A stretch of 64,000 nucleotides of DNA from Guadua angustifolia. Its lineage: Eukaryota; Streptophyta; Magnoliopsida; Poales; Poaceae. Numbering within the stretch: position 1 is the first letter of the stretch; each line of letters begins with the position of its first letter. Below, one piece after another: positions 1-10,410 of this stretch. The position numbers and the translations under genes were made by a program. The stretch spans positions 23,938,852 through 24,002,851 of the forward strand of contig CM070508.1 of NCBI GenBank assembly GCA_036346375.1, written 5' to 3'. The notes beneath the pieces are model-generated. The model was given only the letters and a program-made list of their open reading frames with translations. It was not told the origin of the DNA and searched no databases.

Positions 1-59
1 GGCCGACCATTTTTAACATCACCGCATGGTGTTTCCCTTCTTCGGTCTGTCATAGCCAT

Positions 60-1120
60 CATTGATAGTGAGGGTTCATGATCTTCCTCCCGCTCTTCAT
101 TGCCTTCTGTCTCCTCCTTTGTTTCATCCAATACCTCCAAGTGGAAAAAGCTTCTAGCGATGTCCACAGTGTAGACCTCATCGCAATTATAGCATAATCC
201 TTGTACGCCGCTCGGTGAGTTGATCTGCGAGGCGTCTCCTTCCGGGAAGATCTTTGGCTGGATTGAGCCTGAAGAATTAGCGGTATAGGCGCCTTTACTG
301 GATGTAGTCCTCGACCTGCTAGCGTGCCCGTTGGTCGCGATGTTTCCAGTCGGTGGGCCTCCCAAAGAAAAGCGACAACCCGGCATTCTTGGGAGAAGTT
401 GGGTCCCGATTGGCCGGGCGTAGCTTTCGGTGTGTTGAGCTCTGGATAGTTTCCGCCAACCAATCCTTCTTCACGGCTTCGCTTCACTGGCAAAACCGAT
501 CGCCTCCGCGGATGGCGAGGTCGTTCCATGCGCCTCTCTTTGCTAATCTTGAGGAAAGCCCAGCAATGAATGCATCAATCTGATCGGTTCGCTTCATCTT
601 TTCTGTCCGAGCCAGGAGCCTCTGAAATTCTCTTGCATATTCATCCACCGAGTTGTTCCCCTGTTTCCAATTGACCAATTCGCCAAAAGGTCCGACGCTT
701 GAATGGCGCGTAAACCTCTGGCCAAACGTCTCCGAAAACTCTTCCCAATCCAGCCACGCATCGTCCTGTTGCCAATTGTCTAAGACTTCCAGCGCCTCTC
801 CCCGAAGATGGAGGCCCGCCGTGTTCACCCAGTCCTCCTCTGGGATGTGGTGGTACCGGAAGAATCTCTCACATTGGCGGAGCCATCCCAATGGATCGGT
901 AGTGCCATCATATTCAGCCAAATCAAACCGGGGCGGCCGTGGCGACCACCTCCGATCCTCCTCATCACTTCGCCCTTTTCTTGCCGATCTGAATGGTCTA
1001 TCATCCTCTCCTCCCCGCCCGGACGAGCGGTATCGCCCTTCACGTCCTACCGACTTGCCGCCCTCTTCTGTTTCCCGTCGGTTGGTAGGTGTTCCTCCGT
1101 TTTGATTGCAACTCGCATCC
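60..1120 (-). pseudogene. gypsy gag, frameshifted
   Basis: This encodes the capsid/nucleocapsid polyprotein that packages retrotransposon RNA in cytoplasmic particles. The clearest part runs from 921 down to about 530 and carries the retrotrans_gag pattern: DPLGWLRQCERFF, then HLRGEALEVLDNWQ, then DDAWLDWEEFSETFGQRF, then VDEYAREFQRLLAR. The frame upstream of the first methionine continues with gag-like residues (PRFDLAEYDGTTDP), so the true start is further upstream, near 1100. Downstream the frame shifts into a basic, proline-rich linker. A zinc-knuckle start, GLCYNCDE, is visible near 207-175 in another frame, but the His and last Cys of the CCHC box are lost through a further shift. It is a dead copy; the family is a Ty3/gypsy lineage I do not name further. 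Confidence 0.7.
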
Positions 1121-1545
1121 TAGTTGCCCTCCATAGCCGGCCCCCTCCTGCTTGAGAATTTCCACCATCATCTTCTTAATCTCTTGCACGTCTCCTTCGG
1201 CGCTCCCTTGGGTCTTCTAAGCGGGGCGCCATGGCGTGAACCGCCAGACTCGATACCAAATTATTCTGAGTCGGTTCGTTATGAACTGTTAAATGCTACT
1301 GAATACTGCCATGAGCGAGCGAAGCACTGGATTCGTTGACGCAGTGGTCGGTGAAGGTGTTCTTGAATAGATTGGTACATTATCAGAGCCACCGCTTTGA
1401 TACTTAGAATTTGTGGCACAATAAAGCATGCCTTTTCTCTTCTTTATTCTCCTCTTAAATAAGCAAACAGCCCTCACCACAGATAGGCAAGGAGCCAATC
1501 GTAACAAACTCAAAAAGGAATAAAATCTACTCAAAAGGATATTTA

Positions 1546-1774
1546 GGCCCCGTTTGGCAACTTGGAACCGGACTGTTTCTCCTAGAATTTGAAATAAATC
1601 CAACCAAACGGAATAGGACTCGGAACATTTCAAAGCGAATCGTTTACGATTTTTACCGCCGTGGTCGAATCGGCTAACAACCCGTTCCTCCGGATTACGA
1701 TTCTACAAGCGTTTCTACCAAGAATCGGAGCAGTTTCGTTTCTACTAGAATCTGGAACCGTACCAAGCGGGGCC
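1546..1774. mobile_element. Tourist-like (PIF/Harbinger) MITE
   Basis: This 229-bp element has imperfect terminal inverted repeats: GGCCCCGTTTGGCAACTTGG at the left and GGCCCCGCTTGGTACGGTTC read inward from the right. It is flanked by the 3-bp duplication TTA (1543-1545 and 1775-1777), the usual PIF/Harbinger target. It has no coding capacity. It sits inside the presumed gypsy LTR, so it inserted later. Confidence 0.85.
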
Positions 1775-2299
1775 TTAAAAGGAAGAGATACTATCTAACT
1801 AATTATGGAACTTATCCTGCTTTGCATAACTTATCCCTCCGACCTTCCCATACAGGCGTTCTGAATCCCTTGCTTGCGCTTGGTTAATTGCCCTTTCCTT
1901 CTATAAAACACCGATCACGAGGAATAACACTTTCGCGATAATGAGGGTGACACAATGGAACTTCGGAGATGACCCCCATTTGTAAGCTTTGTACATATTA
2001 TATGGTAGATGATAATCATATGATACTAGTTTTAATTCTTTGCTGTTAAGCATTGAAGCACTTCTCATTAATTTTTCTTCCATTGTTCTTGGCGGTTTGT
2101 TTGATTGACTTTATGGCGAGAATTATCTCGGTATGTGATTTGCATTAACAAGGAAATCATCAATCTTGGCACAATCTTTGGCTAGTTACGTGTATGATCT
2201 TTGAAATAGCTATCTTCTTGGAGTTCACATTTTCAAGTTAAAAGTTGTTGTAATCACTTTTGATCTGGTGAGGATTAGCTATATCGAGTCGGCTCATTC

Positions 2300-2870
2300 T
2301 CTCTTTTCTTTCTTTGAGAGTGATCCTTCTCTTTTCGACAAATCTGTAAGTATTTTCATATACGTGCTTTCGATTCTATTCGGTGAATGCAAAAGGGCGA
2401 TCAACTTTTGGCTTAGGGACCTTGCATATTGGCATAAGTGTTGATTGAGGATTTACGAAATTTGGAATAGGCGATTTGTGACAATAAACTTGACAATATG
2501 TGATATATATACATTGTGACATACTTGGTTAGTTTAATTGTCATTCACTCTGATATGCTCATTCGAGAATTTATACGTAATTTGCTAGTTCACCTTCTTG
2601 GTAATTTGACTGCTACATTGTTGTCGATTGCTTAGTCTCTGTTCGGTAAATGTCCATTCGGTGAATGTTCGAAAGAGAATGAGAACTAACTTATGTCGAT
2701 CGGCGATCTAGTTTATTTCTGAACCATCCGTATTTGATAGACAATTGATGAAATTAACCGGTCAATTATTAAACTGCAATTGTGGTAAGATTGTCACAAA
2801 TCTGTCTGTTTCTCGTCTATTGTGGCGAGGAGGGCTTATTAAGGCAACCCAACATCTAAGAACACTCAAA
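2300..2870 (+). repeat. Diverged sequence related to the long copia LTR at 53 kb
   Basis: Several collinear blocks match the LTR of the copia element at 53277-63623. These are a CTGTAAGTATT block (2344 versus 54093), an AGGGACCTTGCA-like block (2416 versus 54168), a GTTTGTGACAA-like block (2476 versus 54273) and a TTGTCACAAA to GGCGAGGA block (2795-2830 versus 54649-54690). Spacing and order are kept, but divergence is high. It is either an old LTR fragment or a host sequence from which that LTR derives. No coding region of its own is seen. Confidence 0.6.
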
Positions 2871-3116
2871 TAAACTTGATATTTATTCTAGTTATCTTGG
2901 TAAATGTTCATACACTTGATGAACAAACCTTCCCAGTGTCATCCTGCACTTTTGTTTTTCAGAAGAATCATCCTGCACTTTTGTTGCACTGAACTTTGAG
3001 ATTTTTAGGCAACCAAGCACATAGTTTATTGATTATGGATTTATATTCTTCTCTTCCTGCATGCTACCCATTATTGTTTGAATTTATCAAAACATTATTA
3101 AATGTGAGCTTCAATA

Positions 3117-3363
3117 GGGGAACCAAAGGTTGTGCGAGAACAAGTCATCTTTATATTAAGCTAAATCAAAGACTTAAGCACTTGTTGGTGGGTCTTTGGA
3201 GATAGTCGCTCTGGGTGATTTGGATGCTTTTTTTCGCCGCAACTCGGGAGTATGCACCTATTGTTGAAGAGGTTTGGAAAGATCACGCTATTCAAGCAAC
3301 ATATAAAAGGAAAAATGAGTTGCATTTTCTTCCGGATGTTGCCGATTACTTTCTGGATAGGGT
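3117..3363 (+). pseudogene. Exon fragment resembling extra-large G-protein (XLG), helical-domain region
   Basis: From about 3226 to 3363 one frame reads [17 protein letters not shown] and then [20 protein letters not shown], followed by a consensus donor (GTAAGT at 3364). This resembles the G-alpha helical domain of plant XLG proteins, which combine a G-alpha-like C-terminus with a Cys-rich N-terminus and act in signalling at the plasma membrane and nucleus. Upstream, [12 protein letters not shown] is continuous with it only if one T is removed from the T run at 3228-3235. A further shift near 3199 would join KLNQRLKHLLVGL. So at least two indels break the frame. No other XLG exon was seen on either side. 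It is probably a captured or left-over fragment. Family assignment is from memory of the motif and not from a search. Confidence 0.55.
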
Positions 3364-3528
3364 AAGTTTGAGATTATAGCTTGAGCCCATAATAAATGAT
3401 TGCCTCTTCTTTTACGATTGGTTAACTTCATGTTACTATTTGTGTTAATTGTGAATTCGCACTTAGCATCGTGATTTGCCTAGAAGTGAATAAGTTCATT
3501 ATGTATAAGATATGGTTTAACATATATC

Positions 3529-3657
3529 TATTAGATGTATATATATATTCTTGTGTATCCTCGTTGTATAAGGGGTTTAGTGCTTATTTACCCTCTGTCT
3601 TGGTGTATATATATCGGCCTTAGGGCCTCATATTGAATACAAGTGCTATTCATAACA
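3529..3657 (+). repeat. 5' LTR of the copia element at 3.5 kb
   Basis: The LTR is short and rich in TATATATA, with TTCATAACA at the 3' boundary directly before the PBS. The TA-rich segment near 3538-3550 and 3605-3615 could serve as the promoter. Confidence 0.9.
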
Positions 3658-4378
3658 TGGTATCGAGCCATAATTAGGGTTAGGTTTTCTCTCCCCGAAC
3701 AAACGATCACAGTGTTGCACTTGCACCTTCATCGTTTTTTTAGGATCGGCTCTGTTCTTCGTCGATCTTGTCCCTCTGCTCTGCGTGGCGGCCGTCGTCA
3801 CTTTGCTTGAGTCTTTGTTACTTGCATGGCCTGAGTCTTCTTCTTGGCGCTGAGTCTTCTTCTTGGCGGCTCCCGTCATTCAGCGCATGCGTAAATGCCG
3901 CCCGCATTGCCGCTCTGAGTCTTCTTCTTCGTGCACGAGTCTTCTTCTTGGCGGCTCCCGTCATTCAGCGTCGCGCGTCGTCGCCGCTGTAACGCCCGCC
4001 TCCATGCCTTGTATGTGGTCGTCGCCGCCGAATCTCCGACGCTTGCGCGCTAATCGCCATGCCGCCCTCCGCCCTTTCAGCGTCCGTATTCTTGCCGCTT
4101 CATGCGTCGTCGTGGCCGTCTGCTTTCGTCCGCGTTCTCCGCAGCGCGCTGCGGCCGGTGGCTCCCGTCGTCTTCGTCGCCGTTCGGTCTTCTTCGTCTG
4201 GTTAGTCGCCTCTGTTTTTTCCAGAGGTATTGCTTGCTATCGTGATCTATTAGGTCACGACAAGTTTTTCCAGAAGTATTGCTTGCTATCGTGATCTCTT
4301 AGGTCACGACTGTTAAAAAAAAAAAAAAACTTCCGCCGCTGTTCTTTTTGCGCTCTAGCCGTCGACCGTTGTTGTTCT

Positions 4379-7300
4379 GTGATGGCGCCCTCTTCGTCTT
4401 CTTCAAGCGGCGTTCCTGTTCTCCGCTGCCCGGTGTTGTTTGATAGTACCAACTATCGTGGTTGGGTTTCTCACATGCGTCTTCATATGCGTGGCCTTCG
4501 TCTTTGGGATTTTCTTACTGGCGAGCTTCCCTGCCCGCCTCGTCCTACTGCTCCAAAACAGCCCGTGATTCCAGACAAGGCTACTGATGCAGACAAGGAA
4601 AAGCTACTTGCTGATTATGAGGACGCTCTGGTATCTTATGAGTCTCAGTTTAGTGCTTACAGGATGTGGTTAGATGAGGATGCTCGTCTTTGGTTACATT
4701 ACATTTGCTAGTATGGAGGCTCGTTTAGTGATGACATTGTTGCATTTGGCGTGCTCATCGGATGTAGTCTTTTCTTCGTGATCGTTATGAACCCTTGGTC
4801 AATCTACCTATCTTCTCGCTATTAAATCGGGAAGCGGCTTCTCGACAAGGTGATTCTAATGTTGATGAGTTCTATACCCAGATGTCTGCTATATGGCGTC
4901 AGCTTGATGCGCTTGGTCCTTAGTTGTCACCTAGTACATGTCAGTTCTGTCAAGGCCAGAAGTCTGATCTTGACCCGGCTTCGTGATGAGTTTGAGCCTC
5001 TTCGTGCTCAACTTCTTGCTCGTCATCCTTGTGTCTCGTTGATGGATGCTCTTGGCGATGTCGCGCGAGGAGACTTCGTCTTCGTCTTCTTGGATCTGCT
5101 TGCCGTCGTCTTGATTTTGGTACTTTCGTTCTTGACGCCTCGACCGTTGCTCCTCCGCGATACTGCGTCGGCTTCCTCTCCTTCGCTTTCGTGGTGAGGT
5201 GGTGGTCTTCATTGTAATCCTTTGTGGGAAAAGTGGCCATGTGGAGGCCTTTTATTCTGAGGAAGAAGGAGCGAAGGGCTCGAGCTCGCCCGTTCTTCCA
5301 CGAGGTTACGATAGTGCTAATCTTGGAGGCTCTCGAGAGGAGTTCTAATGATTGATCACCGGGGAGATGCTCATGCTTCTTCGTCGCCTTGCTGCCTTTT
5401 CACCGTCCGGAGCTGCTAGTGTTGTGACTCAACCTTACACCTTTGCTGTTCTGCTTCTTTGCTTCCTGTCTTCTCTTGAGGGCCACATACGCTTCCCCAG
5501 TACTCATGCATGGATTCTCGATTACGGTGCTTCTTTTCATATGACTCCTCATTGCACCTATCTTTCTTCCATGCGTCCTTGTTCTCGTCTCTTACCATTC
5601 ATACAGCTGATGGATCCCCTCTGTCTGTTGCTGGACAGGGCACCCTTTTGTCTAACTCTTTTCATGTTCCGATGTTTCACATGTTCCAAACCTAACCATG
5701 CGACTTATGTCATGAGCCGACTTCTTGATCATAAGCTGTCGTGTTATTCTTGATCTGACTTTTGCTATGTTCGGGATCGTCGCCTGAGTCGCTGGTTGGT
5801 CTTGGCCCTCGCCGCCGTGACTCTCGGCGTCTCTGGGAGCTTGGTAGCTTCATCTTTCTTCATTGCACTGCCGATCTGTCGGCTCCGCTTTGGCGGTTTC
5901 GTCCCCTTCGTCTTTTGCTCGATGGCATCATCATTTGGGTCATCTTTGTGGCTCCGTCTGTCTACTTTGATTAAATCGTGGTCTCTTAGGTTTGGTTTGG
6001 TCATGAGTCTTTAGCCTTGATGTCGGGGTTGTCGATTGGGAAGCGATTGACTTCCTTATCATTCTAGTGAGTCGGTGTCTAAGCGTCCTTTTGATCTTGT
6101 TCACTCGGATGTATGGGGTCGGCTCCTTTTGTTTCCAAAGGAGGTCCACAGATATTATATTATTTTTATAGATGATTTCTCTCGCCACACATGGATTTAT
6201 TTTATGAAAAATCGTAGTGAGGCTTTATCCATCTATAAAATTTCTCTACTATAGTTCGCACTCATTTCGACACTTCTATTCATGTTTTTCGTCTTGACTC
6301 TGCGGTAGTATCTTTCTGAGGCTCTTCGTCGAGTTCTTTACGAGCAAGGTACTCTTGCTCGATTTTCTTATCTGGTGCTCATGCTCGAGAATGGCGTTCT
6401 TGGCGCAAGCATCGTCATCTTCTTGAGGCCTTTCGTGCTCTCATGCTCGCTTCTTCATTCCCTCACTGGAGGTGAAATTTGTTTCTCTGCCACTTATTTG
6501 ACTAATATTGACCTTCTTAGCCCTTGAGGTGGTGTTCCTGAGCATCTTTGTAATAAGGTGCTGACTACTCGATCTTCGTCTTTTTGGCGTGTGTGCTATG
6601 TGCTTCTTGCGCCTCGTGGCGCACTAAGTTGATCGCTTTCGGTCGGTGAGTGTGTTTTTCTTGGGTATAGTCTTGAGCACAAGGGATATCGGTGTTGGGA
6701 TCCGGTTGCTTTCGGCGAATCACGGGTTTCTCGGGATGTGGTCTTGATGAATCTCGTCCTTTTACCCTCGTCCTTCCTCGGCGCTTCCTCTGCGTCTCTT
6801 GTTGATCCTCTTCCTTTTACTTTTATCCCGATCTTTGCTATTGCGCGTGTGCCAACTTCAGTTGGTACCTTCTTACGTAGCACCTTCCTGTTGTGCCTTC
6901 CTCGACATATCACTGTGGTGTCTTCTTTGGAGCCTTCTCCTGTGATTCGACTATCTTGACAAGCCTCTGTCACACACAGTCTATACGTCGGCATCCTAAG
7001 GATGCTTCTTCTCCTTACCTTCCTCCGATGTTCCATCTTCTCCCGATGCTTGACTTCTCCTGCTGACTCATCTTTTCCTGTTGGGACGTCTGCTCCTGGT
7101 TCTTCTTCCCCCGAGCAGCCTGCTCGTCGTGGACATCGGCCGTCGGTAGGTTGATCGGTATGGTTTTGGCCCGATTACTTGGCGGGGGTTTCTTTGGTCT
7201 TGTTCTTTTCGAGCCAACTTCCTCTGGGATGCTATTCTTCATCTGAATGGCGACTTGCGATGTCGAGGAGATTCTTTGCTCTTGGCGAGACGAGCACGTG

Positions 7301-8700
7301 GGATCTTGTTCTGTTCCCCTCGCGTCCGTCCAGATTACGTAAGTGGGTCTATAAGGTTAAGACTTCGCTCGATGGTTCTCTTGGCGTTACAAGGCGATCT
7401 CGTTGCTCGTGGTTTCGGCGAGGAACATGGTGGGATTATGATGAGACCTTTGCTCTGTTGCTCACATGACCACTATTCGCACTCTTCTTCTTTGTGGCCT
7501 CTGTCAAGTGAGTGGTCCATATCTCGACTTGATGTTAGAATGCCTTCCTTAATGGTGAGTTCGTGAGAGGTCTATATCTGACCACCACGGGTATTACATT
7601 CTGAGGGTATGGTTTGTCGTCTTAAATCGCTCACTTTATGGCCTCAGCGGGCTCCCGGGCTTGGTTTGACGTTTTATACGTAATTCTGCTGCTTTGGTTT
7701 TTACGCTAGCGATCACGATCTGCTCTGTTTGTGCACACATCGTCTCGTGGTGGGACTCTTCTTCTCCTTTATGTTGATGACATGATTATTCTTTGGGGAT
7801 GATCCGCGATATATTGCCTTTGTTAAAACGCGTCTGAGTGGCGATTTCTTATGTACGATCTTGGTCCTCTTCGTTATTTTCTTGGGATCGAGGTTTCCTC
7901 CACGCTGAGGGCTTCTATCTTTCTCAAGCAAAATACATTGAGGTCTTCTTGATCGTGCTTCTCTTCTTGATCACGGGTTGTGGAGACTCCTATGGAGCTC
8001 AATGTTAAATCTTCTTGATGATGGTGTGCCTCTTTCTGATCCTACTCGTTATCGTCACATCATAGGGAGTTTAGTCTATCTGGGTGTCACTCGTCCTGAT
8101 ATTTCATATCTTTGTGCATATCTGAGTCGATTTGTTTGGCCCTACCGGCTTCACTATAGTCATCGCCCGTGTTCTGCGTTATCTTCGCGGCACTATCTCT
8201 CGTCGCCTGTTCTTTCCTCGCTCTAGCTCCTTACAGCTCCAGGCCTACTGTGATGCTATCTGGGCTAGTGATTCCTCTGATCGTCGATCTCTTTACGCCT
8301 ATTGTGTTTTTCTTGGTGGTTCCTCATTTCTTGGAAGACTAAAAGCGGATAGCGATTTCTCGTTAATCTGGTCGTGAGTTCGTGCTATGGCTCTTGTGGC
8401 GAGAGGTGACTTAGCTCTGATGGTTGCTTGCAGATTTTGGTGTTTACGTTTCTATGCCGACTCCTCTTTTGTCGGCAAAGTCTGAGTGCTATTAGTATTG
8501 CTCGTGATCCGTTAAAGCATGAGCTTACTAAGCATGTTGGTGTTGGCGCTTCTTATACGAGCACGAGTTCGGGATGATATTGTTGCCCTTCGCTATGTTT
8601 CTTCAGAGCTTCAGGTGGCTGATTTCTTCACGAAGGCGCAAACCAGAGCTACGCATCGGTTCTTTCTCTCCAAACTCAGTGTGTTTGATCCACCTTGAGT
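4379..8700 (+). pseudogene. copia gag-pol, heavily frameshifted
   Basis: The remains follow copia order: gag, protease, integrase, reverse transcriptase, RNase H. Gag starts at 4379-4382 (APSSSSSSGVPVLRCPVLF, then TNYRGWVSHMRLHMRG) and stops at 4711. Later gag pieces occur to about 5040. The protease motif near 5505-5545 reads WILDYGASFHMT, with Tyr in place of the Ser/Thr of the D[ST]G catalytic triplet. Integrase pieces lie at 6090-6240 (VHSDVWGR and FIDDFSRHTWIYFM, in shifted frames). The reverse transcriptase YVDDMIIL motif is near 7768-7795. The IIGSLVYLGVTRPDISYL block, which precedes RNase H, is at 8068-8120, and an RNase H piece starts near 8250. Indels change frame every few hundred bases, so no polyprotein can be made. 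Confidence 0.85.
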
Positions 8701-8711
8701 TTGAGGGGGGG

Positions 8712-8841
8712 TGTTAGATGTATATATATATTCTTGTGTATCCTCGTTGTATAAGGGGTTTAGTGCTTATTTACCCTCCTGTACTGGTGTATATATATCG
8801 GCCTTATGGCCTCATATTGAATACAAGTGCTATTCATAACA
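8712..8841 (+). repeat. 3' LTR of the copia element at 3.5 kb
   Basis: It starts TGTTAGATG after the purine tract and ends TTCATAACA. TSD ATATC follows. Small differences from the 5' LTR include the short CCTC/TGT region near 8777. Confidence 0.92.
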
Positions 8842-10267
8842 ATATCCTTCTTCTATGGGAGTTGGTACATATGCTTCTACCATATCGTGTTCAATGGAAG
8901 TCAGGACTCAATATTATCACAAGTTGTTTCCCTAACGTGGCTGTAATGCTGGATTAGCGTTTTTTTTTTAAAAAGAGATAGAGAGACCAACCTAGTTCTC
9001 TCTTCATAAATAGCCAAACCATCCCTACTCTTGGTGGAAATTTGTTTATGACCTAATTGACTAATAGATATTTTCTACTGCTTTTCAAAATTTGGAAAGA
9101 GATGAAGTTAGGTTGGGATCCTGGTTAGAAATTGGCTATATTTTAGAATGAAATATGCTTTCCTCCACATTAGTTCAATTCAAGCTGACAAATTTGTGTC
9201 CCTTAGTCCACTGGGTTGGAATATTATAGAAATGTTAATTTCTCTTCTTTATTCCGAGGTTTATTTTTTCAAATTCAATAAAAATGTATTAATTAAAAAA
9301 TCCTACGAGAATTTATTTTCTTTATTCCAAGGTTTATTTTTCCAATTTCAATAAAAATGTATTAATAAAAAATCCTACGTTGCTTGTTTAAATATTTGGT
9401 AGTTAGAAGAGGATGATGAAATATGTATTTTTAATGTGGGAAGGGACTAGGGAAGAGAATGCTGTTGGAGTATTTTTCTAGGAAGGGAATGAAAACTGGG
9501 AAGGGATTCCCTTCAGGGTGGGGAAGGGAATGAAATGAAGGGAAACTGTTGGAGTTGGTCTTACTGGTTGTTTCCATGGCTTGGTGTGGCTTGGTCACCT
9601 ATTCATTATAGCCATCTCTATGGAACCAACAAAGTTCAAACTTAAAAGGTGAAATTGGAAGAGAAACCTTCCTATTTTACAGCTAGTTAATCGTATTTCT
9701 GAACACTATTTCATGACTAGTGATCTATTTCTGAAACTTCTATTTTTTCCTCGGACTAGCTCACTAGTCCCTTTACTGCCTCTAATTGGCTAATCAAGTC
9801 TCATGTATATCTATCTAGCTTTTGTTTTAATCGTATTTCTAGACACTTTCATGACTAGTGATCTATTTCCGAAACCTCTATTTTTTTCCTCGGACTGGCT
9901 CATTAGTCCCTTTACTGCCTCTAATTGGCTCATCAAGTCTCATGTATCATCTATCTAGCTTTTGTGTTTTGGTTGCTATCGCTTATAGACTAGGCAATAA
10001 GGACTCGATTTTATTTTCAAAATTTTTATCCACTAGTAGCACTGCCTTTTCCAAGCATGCATTATCCATATTTTTATCTATTTCTGACCCGAATCCGTCA
10101 CATATCCGTCCGTGTCGTATCTGAATAACTTGGGACTCGTGTCCAGTATCCGACTAGCAGTATCTGATTCGAATCAGGAAAACATATGGGTTAGGATACG
10201 GAAAGAGTGATATCTGCCCATATCAAACCTATTTTCACCCCTACTTGGTACGACCCGTGGCCTTGTA
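8842..10267. other. No gene; AT-rich spacer with two local tandem duplications
   Basis: The only structure I see is two local duplications. One is a unit of about 66 bp ending ATCCTACG, duplicated at about 9248-9380. The other is a unit of about 141 bp starting AATCGTATTTCT, duplicated at about 9688-9968. Pyrimidine-rich text at 10080-10244 ending ATTTTCACCCCTA resembles the right subterminal region of an Ac-like hAT element, but no left end was found. Confidence 0.5.
9688..9968. repeat. Tandem duplication, unit about 141 bp
   Basis: Two copies start at AATCGTATTTCT (about 9688 and 9829). Both contain CATGACTAGTGATCTATTTC, the CTCGGACT segment and the CCTCTAATTGGCT segment. The copies differ by scattered substitutions, so the duplication is not recent. 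Confidence 0.85.
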
Positions 10268-10410
10268 CAAATAAGGATTGACACTAGGAGCTGGACACGG
10301 AAAGGAAGGAATGCGCAGCAAGCAATTGGCTCAGCTTGGGCCAGATTTTTCAACACAACTGGTATCATGGGGAGGAAAGCAGACAATCCCTACTTCGTTA
10401 GTGATGTCAG

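Larger units (their letters stand above)
1..1908 (-). mobile_element. 5' part of a Ty3/gypsy retrotransposon, cut by the window edge
   Basis: On the minus strand this reads as a presumed LTR (about 1908 to 1263), a primer-binding-like site (about 1256 to 1240, TTTGGTATCGAGTC), a leader and gag, with pol expected beyond position 1. The gag has the retrotransposon-gag fold signature, which fixes class and orientation. LTR borders are inferred only, because the second LTR lies outside the window and no TSD can be paired. A TATA-like stretch on the minus strand near 1455-1460 (TTATTTAAGAGG) fits an LTR promoter. A Tourist-like MITE is nested in the presumed LTR. Confidence 0.6.
3529..8841 (+). 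mobile_element. Complete Ty1/copia retrotransposon with short LTRs, decayed coding region
   Basis: The 129-bp 5' LTR (3529-3657) and 130-bp 3' LTR (8712-8841) both end in TTCATAACA and differ at only a handful of positions by eye. The 5' copy starts TATTAGATG where the 3' copy has TGTTAGATG. TSD ATATC is present on both sides (3524-3528 and 8842-8846). A PBS, TGGTATCGAGCC, follows the 5' LTR directly (3658). A polypurine tract, GAGTTTGAGGGGGGG, precedes the 3' LTR. The element cuts an otherwise anonymous host sequence next to the XLG-like exon. It belongs to the same lineage as the copia elements at 15585 and 34266, judged by gag and by the PPT-LTR junction. Confidence 0.93.

Noticed and set aside
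8960..9560. Possible MITE with GACCAAC-type ends
   Set aside because: The inverted match between 8990 and 9555 is too short and no TSD was found.
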